A stretch of 64,000 nt of DNA, taken from positions 32,904,690-32,968,689 of the forward strand of contig OZ026530.1 in the NCBI GenBank assembly GCA_964019695.1, read 5' to 3'. This stretch comes from Loripinus fragilis (Eukaryota > Mollusca > Bivalvia > Lucinida > Lucinidae). Both the position numbers and the translations under genes were made by a program. The notes beneath the pieces were generated by a model, which saw only the letters and a list, made by a program, of their open reading frames with translations, ran no database searches and had not been told where the DNA came from. Positions 22,850 through 33,560 of this stretch are shown here, one piece after another (positions within the stretch are counted from its first letter, which is position 1; every line of letters starts with the position of its first letter).

Positions 22850-23340
22850 TAACTAAAACCTTACGACAAAAAAGCCAAACAAGGACCAAGAAAAAAAAAA
22901 TAGAAGAAACAATAAACAATTAATCAACATCAAAACCACTTCCTTAGAACTGGCAGCATCAAAATTTGAAACCACTTGGTTCCTATATAAATTGTCATTT
23001 CTTATTTGTATCTACATCACACGGAATTAGATATGAATTGATGTACTGCCATATAACGGACACGGTAAACAGTTTTATTATAGACTATTAATGGTTATGC
23101 ATACATATCTACAATATAAGACTATAGGTACTTAATTGCTGAAGGAACAGGACTTACTCTCATACTTTAGTATCACCGTCCATTTGTATGTACATATGGT
23201 CAAATTAAGATACTATTCTTTCTCAGCTTTTGACTTTAGCAGAATCCATCTAGAGTGAAGATCTGTCCAGTAAAATTAATTTAGGCACCAAGTGGTTTCT
23301 GCTGCTGTCAGCTCTGAGACAGTGTTTCAGTGTTGACATA
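22850..23340. repeat. Inverted repeat pair, roughly 490 bp apart
   Basis: 'cttccttagaactggcagca' with 'gaaaccacttggt' (22940-22981) returns inverted as 'caccaagtggtttctgctgc' with 'tcagctctgaga' (23285-23325). A relative of the left end is at 9505-9550. Confidence 0.5.
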
Positions 23341-23369
23341 ATGTCGGGATCATATCTCTTGTATTATTT

Positions 23370-23660
23370 GAAGTAGGAATGCCAAAATTCGTGAATTCGT
23401 GTATCTTGGGGTCACGGAGCGTCGCGTACCCTACCTTTACATATGCCCTCAGATCTAGAAAAATCGTGTCACGAGCATAAATCCTATATTATATGATATA
23501 GGAATCCTGAATTTGGTTTGTGGACACATCCTGGGGGTCAGGGAGTGTCGAATATCATTCAGTGTCACTGTTACCTTGCTTTCTGGCCTCAGTTTTAGAA
23601 AAAAAAATATCGTAAAAATGGGCTGTCCAATGTTGTCAAATAACGTTCCATAATTGTGTC
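23370..23660. repeat. Diverged tandem repeat, about 130 bp unit
   Basis: Two copies share 'aggaat.c....aatt', 'ggggtca.ggag.gtcg' and 'cctcag.t.tagaaaaa'. This is a molluscan-type tandem repeat. No gene is seen. Confidence 0.5.
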
Positions 23661-24698
23661 GCATGCTAGATCCATTATCATAACATATCTTGTTCACGAT
23701 AGACTATAAATGGCCATGCATAAGCCGGGTACTTAAAATCCAGCCACATAAAAAGAGTAGACCTATACGCGATGGAAACACGTTTTAAATGGTAAACAAT
23801 TACAGCTCTGACGTTTATATCTCAGAGCTTTGAACCATTGTAAATGGACAGGCTCGAGAAGTTAAAAATTGAAGCATGCAGTAGGCATGAATACATATTA
23901 TAATCAGGATAAACGACCGCCAGCTTTTTTAGGCTAATACTTGTTTCATAATTATTATTACCTGCGTGGCCTCAGCGAAAGCAGGTCTAGTAGTAGGTCC
24001 ACTCCGTCCGTTCGTACTCACGAATGGACTCTCGTTGGGTACTTTAAATTTCCGAGATTTCTTGGTACTTTAAATTATCAAAATCAATTACGGAATAAAC
24101 CTCATTTGCATATAAAGGAGCTAATGCCTCGGTTACATTTGCCTTATGACGAGTATACGATGCCCGTACGATGTCTAAATCACCGTTTCCCTACCGCCTC
24201 CGCAGGGAGACCTTGCGATCATCGTACAGATTTACGGGCATCGTGGCCTCTACGATTTTGTTTAACTCCGCACAATGACAAATTTGAAAAAATCGTAAGC
24301 CCGTAGCCCGTAGACACATCGCAGTGACATCGTACGATCCCCGTACGGGCACCGCACGATGATCGTGAGGACAACGCAGGGTTTTAGATTGTCATCTTGG
24401 CCCAAAAATGATCGTACACTCTTGCGATAGTCGTAAGGAGCCCGCAAGGTCGCCGTACGATGCCTTTGCAGGGCCCATAAAATCGTATGGACATCGGACG
24501 GTCATCCTGCGGTAACCCTAAGGCGATGGCACGATGATCGTGCGTTCGCCTTGCGACGTGTCAACAATTTCCCGGAGACTTATCATTAGCTGTTTGTTTC
24601 ATTTCAATATTTGTCTTCAGGTGATGTTTCTTATACAACCACTCAGTGTGACTCAATATGGACACAGTTCAGTTTGCTGATGGACGCAGTCTAATCAT

Positions 24699-25006
24699 GA
24701 GCGGATCCAGAGGGGGGGACAGGGGGTCCGGACCCCCCCACCCCCCCCTGGAAAATCACAAAAATATAGTTTTTTCTATCAATACTGGTCCAGATCCCGT
24801 AGAAAATCTCAAAGCTAAACATGTACCAAGCCAGCATTACATGACGGGCCAGCATCGGTCTGCCAGCGAAACGCCATTTAAAATGACATTTCGCTAGCGG
24901 GCCAATAATGACCCCCTCTTTTAGTGGTATTTGGATCCTCTCGCCCTTATCAAGTAAAAAAAGTTGAGTTGGACCCCCTCTGACATAACTTTCTGGATCC
25001 GTGCTT
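24699..25006. mobile_element. MITE with GCGGATCCAG ends, second copy, nested
   Basis: Left GCGGATCCAGAGGGGGG and right 'ttctggatccgtgc' are inverted repeats. The body matches 12914-13232, including 'ccagcgaaacgccattta'. Confidence 0.8.
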
Positions 25007-25790
25007 GCTAATCAGGGCCCATAGAGTATGTTTCCATGATAAAATTATCTGAAGAGCAATTCAAAATATGCACCTAACGTGAAATGCATATGCATTTTCA
25101 GTATATAAAATGGTGGTTGGATAAGGGGTTTAATTAATTAGATAAGATTAAAAAAAAAGTCCAGATATTTTTGTGATTTATAACTCTGGGATTTGAATTT
25201 GAGTATTACTTCAAGGAATAAAATCTCGAAGTGAGACGATGTGACTAGTTCGAACATTGAAATTTGAATGAATGAATGTTCTACAAAATGTATTTTACTG
25301 AAAACGAATGGCAAATGTGCTGACCAGGCCGAGTGGAAGAAAGCGCATTCTGATCAGTACCTTTGCTGTTCGCATGCAACGACTTCATTTTATGTGTTGC
25401 AGATTTTATGTGTTGCTGGCCGTAGAGTGCCTTTGAATGATTTAATTGAATAAAACCATAATAAGCGTGTTAGTCTACGCTGATACAATAAAAGCATCTT
25501 TATATTTTCAATTAAAGTGCTACTTTTCGAATTATAAAAGTGTACTATAAAAAAGTGGTTGCAATATTCTGTGATTTAAACTTTATGAAAACTGCAGAAC
25601 TTAGAAATCGACATTAAAATATACACAAAGGTATCACGCTGTTTCATACCTTGGGACCATGTTCAACTAAAACACTAGCCTCTTCACATCACGATTTGTG
25701 ATCACATGACTTTGAAACATAGTTCAAATGGAATGCAAAAATGAACATGAATAGCCGTTTGAATCCATGCACATAATTACACGACAATTG
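25007..25790. other. Middle of the fold-back element, no gene seen
   Basis: AT-rich DNA. The open frame at 25268-25453 has no recognisable family. Confidence 0.35.
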
Positions 25791-26219
25791 CACAGTCAGC
25801 GTACCGACTCCTTGCGACTTCCGCAAGGTCATCGTACGGGCATCGTGCGATTTATATAGGGAGGTCGTGAAGATAACATGATGATTGTACGATAACCTTG
25901 CGGTTGTCGTACGATATCCGCAAGGTCTCTGTAAACTTTTGTTCTAGTTTGTCGCCGAAAGAAATCGTAAGGTGATCGTAAGCAATGTAAACACATACGT
26001 CGTAGCTTTTAGCCGCCTACGATGCCGAAAAAATCGTAGAGAAAATCGTAGACAAATAAATCGTACGACGACCGTAGCAAATGTAACCTAGGCATTATAA
26101 ACTCAAAATGAAGTTTATTCCGTTAAACTTTTCTGGGATTTGTTGGGTACTTACGCTTTATTGGCAACCAACAAGAATCCATTTGTAAGAGAGTCCGTCT
26201 TTCCGTCTGTCCATCCATC

Positions 26220-27095
26220 CGCAATACTTTTAGGGTGCCTAGTTTTTTTAATCTGTAACTCCAAAAGTTTTCATTCATTTTTATTAAAACTTTGCATAGT
26301 GATTGTTCACATATAGAAGATGTGCACCTCCTATTTTGTGCATAATTCATGAATATCAAGTTTCTTATTTTTGAGGGGCGTTGCTCTTAGACATATTTTC
26401 TGTCCAGAATGCTAAGATGGTGTCTGGTCTGTGTAATCTGTAACTCAAACACTTTTCATTCCTTTATATTCAAAGTTTGCATAATGATTGTTCACACATT
26501 GAAGATGTGCATCTCTTATTTTGTGTTCATTTGAAAAATATTTTCTCAATTTTTGACGGGTGTTGAACTTAGAATTTTTTTCACTCCGAAATGGCTTTGG
26601 GTGTATAGTTTGTATAATCTGTAACTCCAACAGTTTTCGTTCCTTTATATGAAAACTTTGCATGATGATACGATTGAACATGTGCATCTCTGATTTGGCG
26701 CACATTCCCCAAATATTTTGTTTCGTGTTTTGGGGTCTTGAACTTAGGTATTTTTTACGTTCAAAATGCTTAGATGGTGTCTAGTTTGTGTAATCTGTAA
26801 CTCCCACAGTTTTCATATCTTTATTATTCAAACTTTGCATAATGATTGATCATTCATGCATTGAACATTTGTACCTCCTATTTTGTGCACATTTGAAAAA
26901 TAATATTCTGTTGAACTTGGACATTTTTCCATCCGAAATGGTTTGGGTGTCTCGTTTATGTAATCTGTAACTCCAGCAGCTTTCATTCTTTTATATTCAA
27001 ACTTTGCATTATGGTTGTTCCCACGTTGAACATGTGCAGCCTATATTTTGTGCACATTTGATAGTATATTTGGGAGTTTTGAACTTAGACATTAT
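26220..27095. repeat. Tandem array, five copies of about 170 bp
   Basis: Each copy repeats 'aatctgtaactcc', 'cagttttcattc.tttatat', 'aaactttgcat.atgattg', 'gaa.atgtgca.ctc..attt' and 'ttgaacttagacatttt'. Copies start near 26250, 26430, 26610, 26790 and 26955. Confidence 0.85.
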
Positions 27096-27118
27096 TATGT
27101 ACTCTCATGTTTTTCTTC

Positions 27119-27418
27119 ATACGTAGGCTTGGACCCAGCATCTACTGTCTACCCCCAAAATATATCGGGAATATCAGCCAGACCCCAAAAAATATTTGTA
27201 ATTTTGGGCTACCCAAAATAATATCCCCATCCTGCACATTGACAAGAAAACCCCTGAAATCCCTGAAATGTATAGAAATGACCTCTAAAACCAGTCCAAT
27301 TTTGTTATGATATATCCACAAAATCTTCATACCCCCAAAAATAATGATATTTCTGAAACCCCCAAAAAATATTGAAATTCAAGATTTTGAACCCCATAAA
27401 TGGTCCCAGCCTACGTAT
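27119..27418. mobile_element. 300 bp MITE with 17 bp inverted ends
   Basis: Left ATACGTAGGCTTGGACC and right (inward) ATACGTAGGCTGGGACC match at 16 of 17 bases. The interior is C- and A-rich with repeated 'acccccaaaaa' words. No coding capacity is seen. Confidence 0.8.
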
Positions 27419-28203
27419 ATATATGAAAATCTCAGCCCCCCCCCCCCTCCCCCCCACACACACACATTCTTGGGGCATCAGGGTGTGAAAAGCGGACGTT
27501 ACAAAAAATAAGATTAAGAAAGTGGCACCAATTACAATTAAAGTATAATAGTGAGCGTGCATCAAAGTGGTCTTAAATCATCATTGCCGACCCCTGTGAG
27601 CTGAGAAGAAACAGAAAAAAAATAATATAAAATTATGCTGTTTCGAATCAAACATGATTTCGTGTTAACCCGTAGTAATGTTGTAGATGCGCAACCTGAT
27701 TTGTTGAGTCTTCTCTCGATATAGAATCATAGGTCTAGATTAGCAAACAATTCCAGCGTAATAGTGAGAATGTTTTCTTGTCTATCAGTTTTAATATTTG
27801 CTTTGGGTACTCAAAAGATGAGACAGTTCCATTTTGATTATCCACAACATATGCCTTGGTAGAGATTTAAACATATGTTTGGATGCTTTAAAGAACCGTC
27901 TTATTGAGACAATTCTTTGAGTACCCGCAACTATGTTTTGGTTGAGAAATAGAAACTGTCCACCGCCACCGCCGATGGGCCGAAATATGTGTTAATGCAT
28001 TGATGGTGAGGGTTCAAAAAGCTGCTATATGCATTTAAAAAAAAAAAAGCTAATGCTTGTAAAAAATAAACTTGGCTTCACTAGAAAAATATGACCTCAA
28101 AATGCATTAGAATCGCTTTTACGGACATTTTGAATTAGAAATATTTCTTTAGGGAGGCCCTATCCCCCAACGAGAGGGGTCGTTTCTCTCGTGCTCCCCC
28201 CTC

Positions 28204-28204
<1 letters not shown>
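27419..28204. other. Spacer with decayed hairpin repeats
   Basis: A C-run lies at about 27436-27453. Decayed copies of the 'ctcaaaagaaccgtctc' hairpin family (see 63034) occur near 27810-27960. No gene recognised. Confidence 0.4.

Positions 28205-28282
<78 letters not shown>
28205..28282. repeat. (CA)n microsatellite
   Basis: About 39 uninterrupted CA units. The apparent minus-strand frame of alternating Val-Cys is an artefact of this repeat. Confidence 0.98.
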
Positions 28283-28286
<4 letters not shown>

Positions 28287-28489
28287 CTTTGACACTCGAA
28301 AGACGCATACTACATTTCAAGATCGTACCACTTTTCAAAAGTCGACAACGACCCTTGAGTCAGTTAGCAGCCTATATTGATGAAAGCATAGGCAGCATTA
28401 TACCTCCATGAAACGACATTTTCTTGATAAAAGTTTTATTGAGGATTTTCATAACCTTGAAGTGAGCATTGAAATAACCGCGGCAACGA

Positions 28490-29395
28490 TGGTTGCACCC
28501 CGTTGTTGTATTTATTGGTGCAGACTCGCCAGAGCCTTCGCTGCTCGTATAAATAGGACACAAGTCGTCATTTGAGCCAAAGCAAAAAATTTTGGTACAG
28601 TGACGAAGGCTCAGTTGAGCCTGTGCGAATGTGCAGACTCACCAGAGCATTCGCTGAAGTCATATATGACAGCGAAAGCGCATTTCGGGCCAGCAAGAGA
28701 GTTTGGTACTTATTAGATTGTCGAGTGACAAAAGGCTCAGGTGAACCTGTGCAGCCTTGTAAATATTCACCAGAGCCTTAACTCGCTGCTCGCATAAATG
28801 ACACACACACCGCCGATCGAGTATGCACATGGGATTCTGATACTGTTACGAAGGCTCAAGCGAGCCTGTGCAAATGTGCAGACTCACCAGAACCTTCGCT
28901 TCTGGAACACAGATTTCCATTTGAGCCACCACATGATATTTTGGAACTGTGATGAATCATTATGTGAGCCTGTTCTTTAGAGCATTTTCTGCTTGCAAAA
29001 ATGTCACCGAAATCGCCATTTGAGAGAGCACGAGATTTTGACACTTATCGCATTGTGAAGTGACTACGGCTTTGGCGAGTCTGCATATTTGCGCTGACAG
29101 TTTCGTCTGAGCCTTCGCAACAGTATTAAAATGTCGCGTGTTTGATCAAATGGTGATTGGGTTGTCGCTAATACGAGCAGCGAATGCATGACGAGTCTGC
29201 ACATTTGCCTGAGACACTCAACAATGCGACTGCGAAGGCGAGTCTGCACATGTTTGCGCGGAGTCGCCCGAGTCTTCGTCACTGGACAATGCGTTAAGTA
29301 CCAAAAGGTCGTGTTGACTCAAATGGTGATATGGTTCACATTTATGCTAGAAACGAAGGCTGCGTGAAGTCTGCACATTGTACAGTCAACAGGTT
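28490..29395. repeat. Cluster of 'agagccttcgctg' subrepeats
   Basis: The same roughly 120 bp unit as in the arms of the element at 8575-10870, forward at 28520-28980 and mostly reversed at 29045-29390. The right edge 'acagtcaacaggtttaga' (29382) also matches that element's ends. This is probably a second, decayed copy without its left terminus. Confidence 0.6.
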
Positions 29396-30967
29396 TAGAT
29401 TTTATTTACCTTTTGGCTTTTGCATTTTCCAGGGTGCATTAAATGGGAAAATGTATTGTTAAAATTAAATATAAAATCACAGCTGGGATATTAATAATCA
29501 AAACTTATAACAAATATTAATGCAATTGGACAAGTCTGAGAGGTTCAAACATTAGTATGTAGTGCGTAAGACGACTTAAAATCATATCGCTAAACGACCG
29601 CTAACTTTTTTAAAAAGCCAATTCTTGTATATGTATCAACTGGTTCCCTGCTCACGTGGTCGCTAATTATATAAATTTATTATTGCGCGATAATAATTTA
29701 CATATATTTATGATTGGTTTTTTGAAATCGAGCTGATAAATCTCAAATACTGTAGATCTAGACCTATTTTTAAAAAGACAAAAACAACAACGACAATAAA
29801 AAACACGAAACAAGTTTGAACTATTTTTACGCGGAAGCTTCTTAATAGGTGTTGTTAGGATCGTATTAATCCCTTATCATGCGGCTTGGTAATGCCCTGT
29901 TTTGAATACAATGTAGATCCATATCAGCCGGCTTCTCAGAAAGTAACTGATCCAGAATCAACTGTTTACCACTCTGCCTCTTAATCAACCATTTAACCTG
30001 ATACTTTGCAACACATATGCTGAAAAATTGGGATTAATGGTAACATATTGATGTGTTCAACAGTGCAAGAGCAAATTACGACGTGTGGTCAAAACGCTAT
30101 TGTTAAAATTGGGGAACGGACTAACATCCGTCCCCAATCATAAATCAATACTGGAATCTCCTTAAAGACAAAGATTACTGTCCAATAGAGATCATTAAAG
30201 GATTAACTGATAAGGGACAGTTTCAGTATCTCACAAAATTAATGGGGCCTCAAGAGGGGACTTACCTGTATGCAACACAATTTCATTCACTAAGATAAAG
30301 ATCAATATTTTATCATAAAATATCTATTCCCTTTATGGGACCACTTTATTGCCCCAGTAAGGAAGTCATAATCACCTAATTATGGCTGTCCTTTTGATCT
30401 GCCCAGTATGACCCCTGGAGAGAGTCATAATGAGTGGTACCAGTATTATTGCTCAAATATTTGTCCCTTTAAGTACGCCAAAAGAGAAAGTGTAATAGCA
30501 ACCAACCACCGAGTGTTGCCCCGCGACTAGAGAGGGTCTGTTCTGTTCAATTCACGCCCATTCATCTTCAAATACGAATAGACAATTTTTTCGGTATCGC
30601 CGAGTTCCGGTATCTATACGGAGTCGATACGGGGATCCAATCTAGATCGAACTAAGAACCTAATTCTACTGTTGAAAAATATGTCGTGGTCATCGTTGAC
30701 ATTGAAAAAATACAAAAAGTAAAAGTGAATCGCGAAGATGCCAGTTTTGTTGATATTAAAGTCATATTTTAGCCGTAAGACTGATGGATTTTTTCTATCA
30801 CCAGGAGCTTGAACAGCAGTGATAGCTCTTTCAGGCAAGCGGCTGCGTGATCCCCATGACGTGACGACACAATCTTATAACGTTACGTCACGACGTGATA
30901 ACGTCTTGAGCCAAACGCAAACTGCCACGTGCATCGTCGCGCCTTTGAAATGAGCCGCCAGATGAGA
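29396..30967. other. Unassigned intergenic DNA
   Basis: No gene recognised. 29920-30000 loosely resembles 15960-16060 ('gtagatcca.atcag'). Confidence 0.35.
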
Positions 30968-31181
30968 TTACCAACTATGTGATATGTGCGACCAGCGAAG
31001 ACTCAGATCAGCCTGCGCATACACGCAGTCTGATCAGAGCCTTTGCTAGTCTCTTGAATTTTCTATGAGTGTTATGATACTGACTGAACATCATTTTGAG
31101 TTTCCAAGCTTAAAAGGAGACTGCACAGGCTCGTCTGACTCTACACTTGTCAAAATGCCACATTCATTGTTTGGAAAGCAC
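30968..31181 (-). mobile_element. MITE of the TTTCCAACAATGTG family, decayed copy
   Basis: Same order as the clear copies at 58999-59209 and 63286-63497 but reversed: 'gtgcgaccagcgaagactca', 'agtctgatcagagcctttgc', then 'cttgtcaaaatgccacatt'. Confidence 0.65.
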
Positions 31182-31304
31182 ATGTCGCTGCTCAAATTAC
31201 AAATCCTCATGGTATCCAATAGGAACTTCCGTTCAAGGGTCCCAGCGCCTTTAAAATAGCTTGCAGGATTATTTTATTTCCTTATACTCAAAGCTTTTAA
31301 ACTT

Positions 31305-31425
31305 CTTACTGATCGTTCCAAGGCGGAACTTCTTTATTTGTGTTCGCCGTTGACATATTTCCTTGTATGTGTCTTGCAGCCTTGTGTTCATCTGTTGGGA
31401 AAGGGGCTAAGGCCGGCGTCGCCGG
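31305..31425 (+). mobile_element. Penelope-like 3' end fragment
   Basis: Holds 'ctgatcgttccaaggcggaa', 'tgcagccttgtgttcatctg' and 'ttgggaaaggggct', matching the 3' region of the element at 5830-8116. Confidence 0.6.
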
Positions 31426-32339
31426 TCCGGCCGGTGCAGCATTTGCTGGACCCACTTTTTTGGCCGAGTATGCTATCCACCGTGTTCCTTTATCTCGTTT
31501 CGTTTTTTTTCTTTGAGCTTACCTCTGATTTTATTTAATCATTCGACAACTTATTGAAATACTCCGAACGTTGCGCATGTCATTGATAGACATTGCCAAG
31601 GTGAAGGTGTTAAAACAAGCAGTCACAGAGATATGGGTTATGGGTCGTGTCGCGGGAAAACCTAAGGTAGTTGCATTTCAACAACAAAGGCGCAGACCAG
31701 CCTGCGCAGACGCGCAAACTGGTCAGCGACTTTGTTGTTCAATCTCTGGAAAGTATAATTGATAAACTCACTAGCAAAATTTCAGCATTCTAGCTAATCT
31801 CTGTAACTGAGCAGGTTGGTTTGAGTCTTGCATGGTCGAAAACCCCGAAGACGGGTTTTCTCATGTTGAGACTCATTTATCAAAGTCATGATAGTTTCTG
31901 TGATCCAGTTTTGTTTCCCTCATATTGACAATTTGCTTTTTTCTAATGATTCTAAATGAAACAACATATCGGGCGTAAATTTATGTTTAAAACGTTGTGA
32001 ATTTATATATAAATATATATATGAGCATCGTGAGCCCATGTCTATTCCGTTACGGATATACAAGTCCTGCCTGTTCCAATTTAGCACAAGTGCGTTCGGT
32101 TCCTTTAACGTTCATTTGCCTTAAAGAAGCCTGGACCATGTGGACAGAGAAGTATTTAACCGTCGTGATTCGTCATAAGGCCCCGGCTCCATTACGATGA
32201 AGGATTATGTCCAGCATTCGGTTTTTCACTCCACTCTAGTAAAAAAAGGCATGATCCAAAGCGACTGCAATCTAGGCCCAAACATATTAAAACCCATTAA
32301 AAACGAACATAGGAGCGCTATAAATTAAAACAAAATCTC

Positions 32340-32381
32340 GGGGGGGGGGGGGGGGGGGGGGGTGGGGGGCGGAGGGGGGCC
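32340..32381 (+). repeat. G-rich tract
   Basis: A run of 21 G (32341-32361), then TGGGGGGCGGAGGGGGG. It could form a G-quadruplex and may be an assembly weak point. Confidence 0.9.
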
Positions 32382-32479
32382 CTTACGATAGGGTGGAATG
32401 ATATACCTCTAGTGCTCTCCACCCTTTCGTGCCTTGGGCACTCGATGGTTTCCTCCGTCGGAATACACGGCGACGGCCC

Positions 32480-32595
32480 TGAGTCTGGGCTGACCCTCAA
32501 GGCGCTTCTGTATGTGACGTTTTCTTCTTTTGTCACTTTCCCATAAGGTGTTCTGGGTCAGGTGTGATACTAATTGTATCGATTCCTTCCTCACT
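32480..32595 (+). mobile_element. Penelope-like 3' terminal fragment
   Basis: 'gtcactttcccataaggtg', 'ttctgggtcaggtgtgatac' and 'ttgtatcgattcct' match the end of the 3' region at 5870-5940 (reverse complement). Confidence 0.6.
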
Positions 32596-33280
32596 TTTTA
32601 TACTAGCACGAGTACCGACTCACAAGAAATACCGTTTACTGTGCTATCCTCTCAGATCAAATAGTGGTTGGTTGCCCATTAGGTGTGCCTATTTCATATT
32701 AAAATTGTTTAATTGGAAACTAATAGTTGCATCCAAAGGACCTTCACATTTAAAATACATTTTGCTTTATTCTTAACTGAACAGAACGGTAAATTCTGAC
32801 TTTGTCTCTACATTTAACATGCCTCGCTGTTCACATTGCTGGAGTATTGATTATCAGCTCCACTGTATCTGCTAGTTTCAGTATCAGAGCTTGCATGTGC
32901 TTCTTCCGATGTAACTCACCTCATTACTTGCAAGAAATGACACATATAATATGTGGAACAACAGAGAATGAACGAACTTGAATTTGATATGAAACACTTT
33001 CCTGGCATTTTCACTACATTTTCCGAGCATTTCAAATCTGCAGACCTCTCTATTTAAGAATTTTCATTTGTGCCCATTGAAACAGTGACTGGGAATAGAA
33101 AACGACTTTTGAAGGAGATTTCCTGGATGCATCGTCTTGGAACAGTGTGTTCTTTCAGTTTGAATTCAAAAATATTGTATTAAATTCTCAACTCTGTGCA
33201 CCCTGGGATATTTGTTCTCGCTTTTTCATCATCTTTTGGTATTTTTCAGAATAAACCCTTTTCAAACGGGTTTTCTGGGG
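32596..33280. other. No recognisable feature
   Basis: AT-rich spacer with no gene recognised. Confidence 0.35.
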
Positions 33281-33560
33281 TTTGATCAGAGTGTCAAACT
33301 GTTTGGACCTATTATTTTGGGCCAGATATGGGCCCAAAATGTTGCGATTGTTATCAGCAGACTGTCTTTAAAGATAAAGAGTTAAAGAATAATTTTATAT
33401 TTGTCGTCTGCTTTAGTCATATGTTGCATATCTTTGCTGACATTATTGACTTACTTAGGTATAGAGATATACAGTGTGGACCCAGATCTGGCTGTTCCTA
33501 TACGAGCTGCAGCAGTCTGATCTAGGGCTACACTGGTTCATCTAGATATTTCTAGGGCAC
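33281..33560. repeat. Probable decayed MITE
   Basis: Contains 'agcagactgtcttta', 'gtcgtctgctttagtcatat' and 'cagtgtggacccagatctgg', which resemble the interior of the TTAA element at 42353-42591. Ends are not clear. Confidence 0.35.

Larger units (their letters stand above)
24090..26122. mobile_element. Fold-back element with arms dense in ATCGTACG-like words
   Basis: The left end GGAATAAACCTCATTTG (24092), with 'aatgcctcggttacatttgc' after it, returns inverted at 26113-26040 ('gcaaatgtaacctaggcatt', 'gtttattcc'). The arms (24140-24560 and 25795-26095) are saturated with CGTACG, ATCGTA and similar CpG-rich words, in strong contrast to the AT-rich surroundings. The middle contains a nested MITE (24699-25006). 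No transposase is recognised. Confidence 0.7.

Noticed and set aside
28135..28338. Minus-strand open frame with alternating Val-Cys
   Set aside because: It is simply the translation of the CA microsatellite.
32318..32536. Proline-rich minus-strand open frame
   Set aside because: Caused by the G tract at 32340 and a retroelement tail. No domain or signal.
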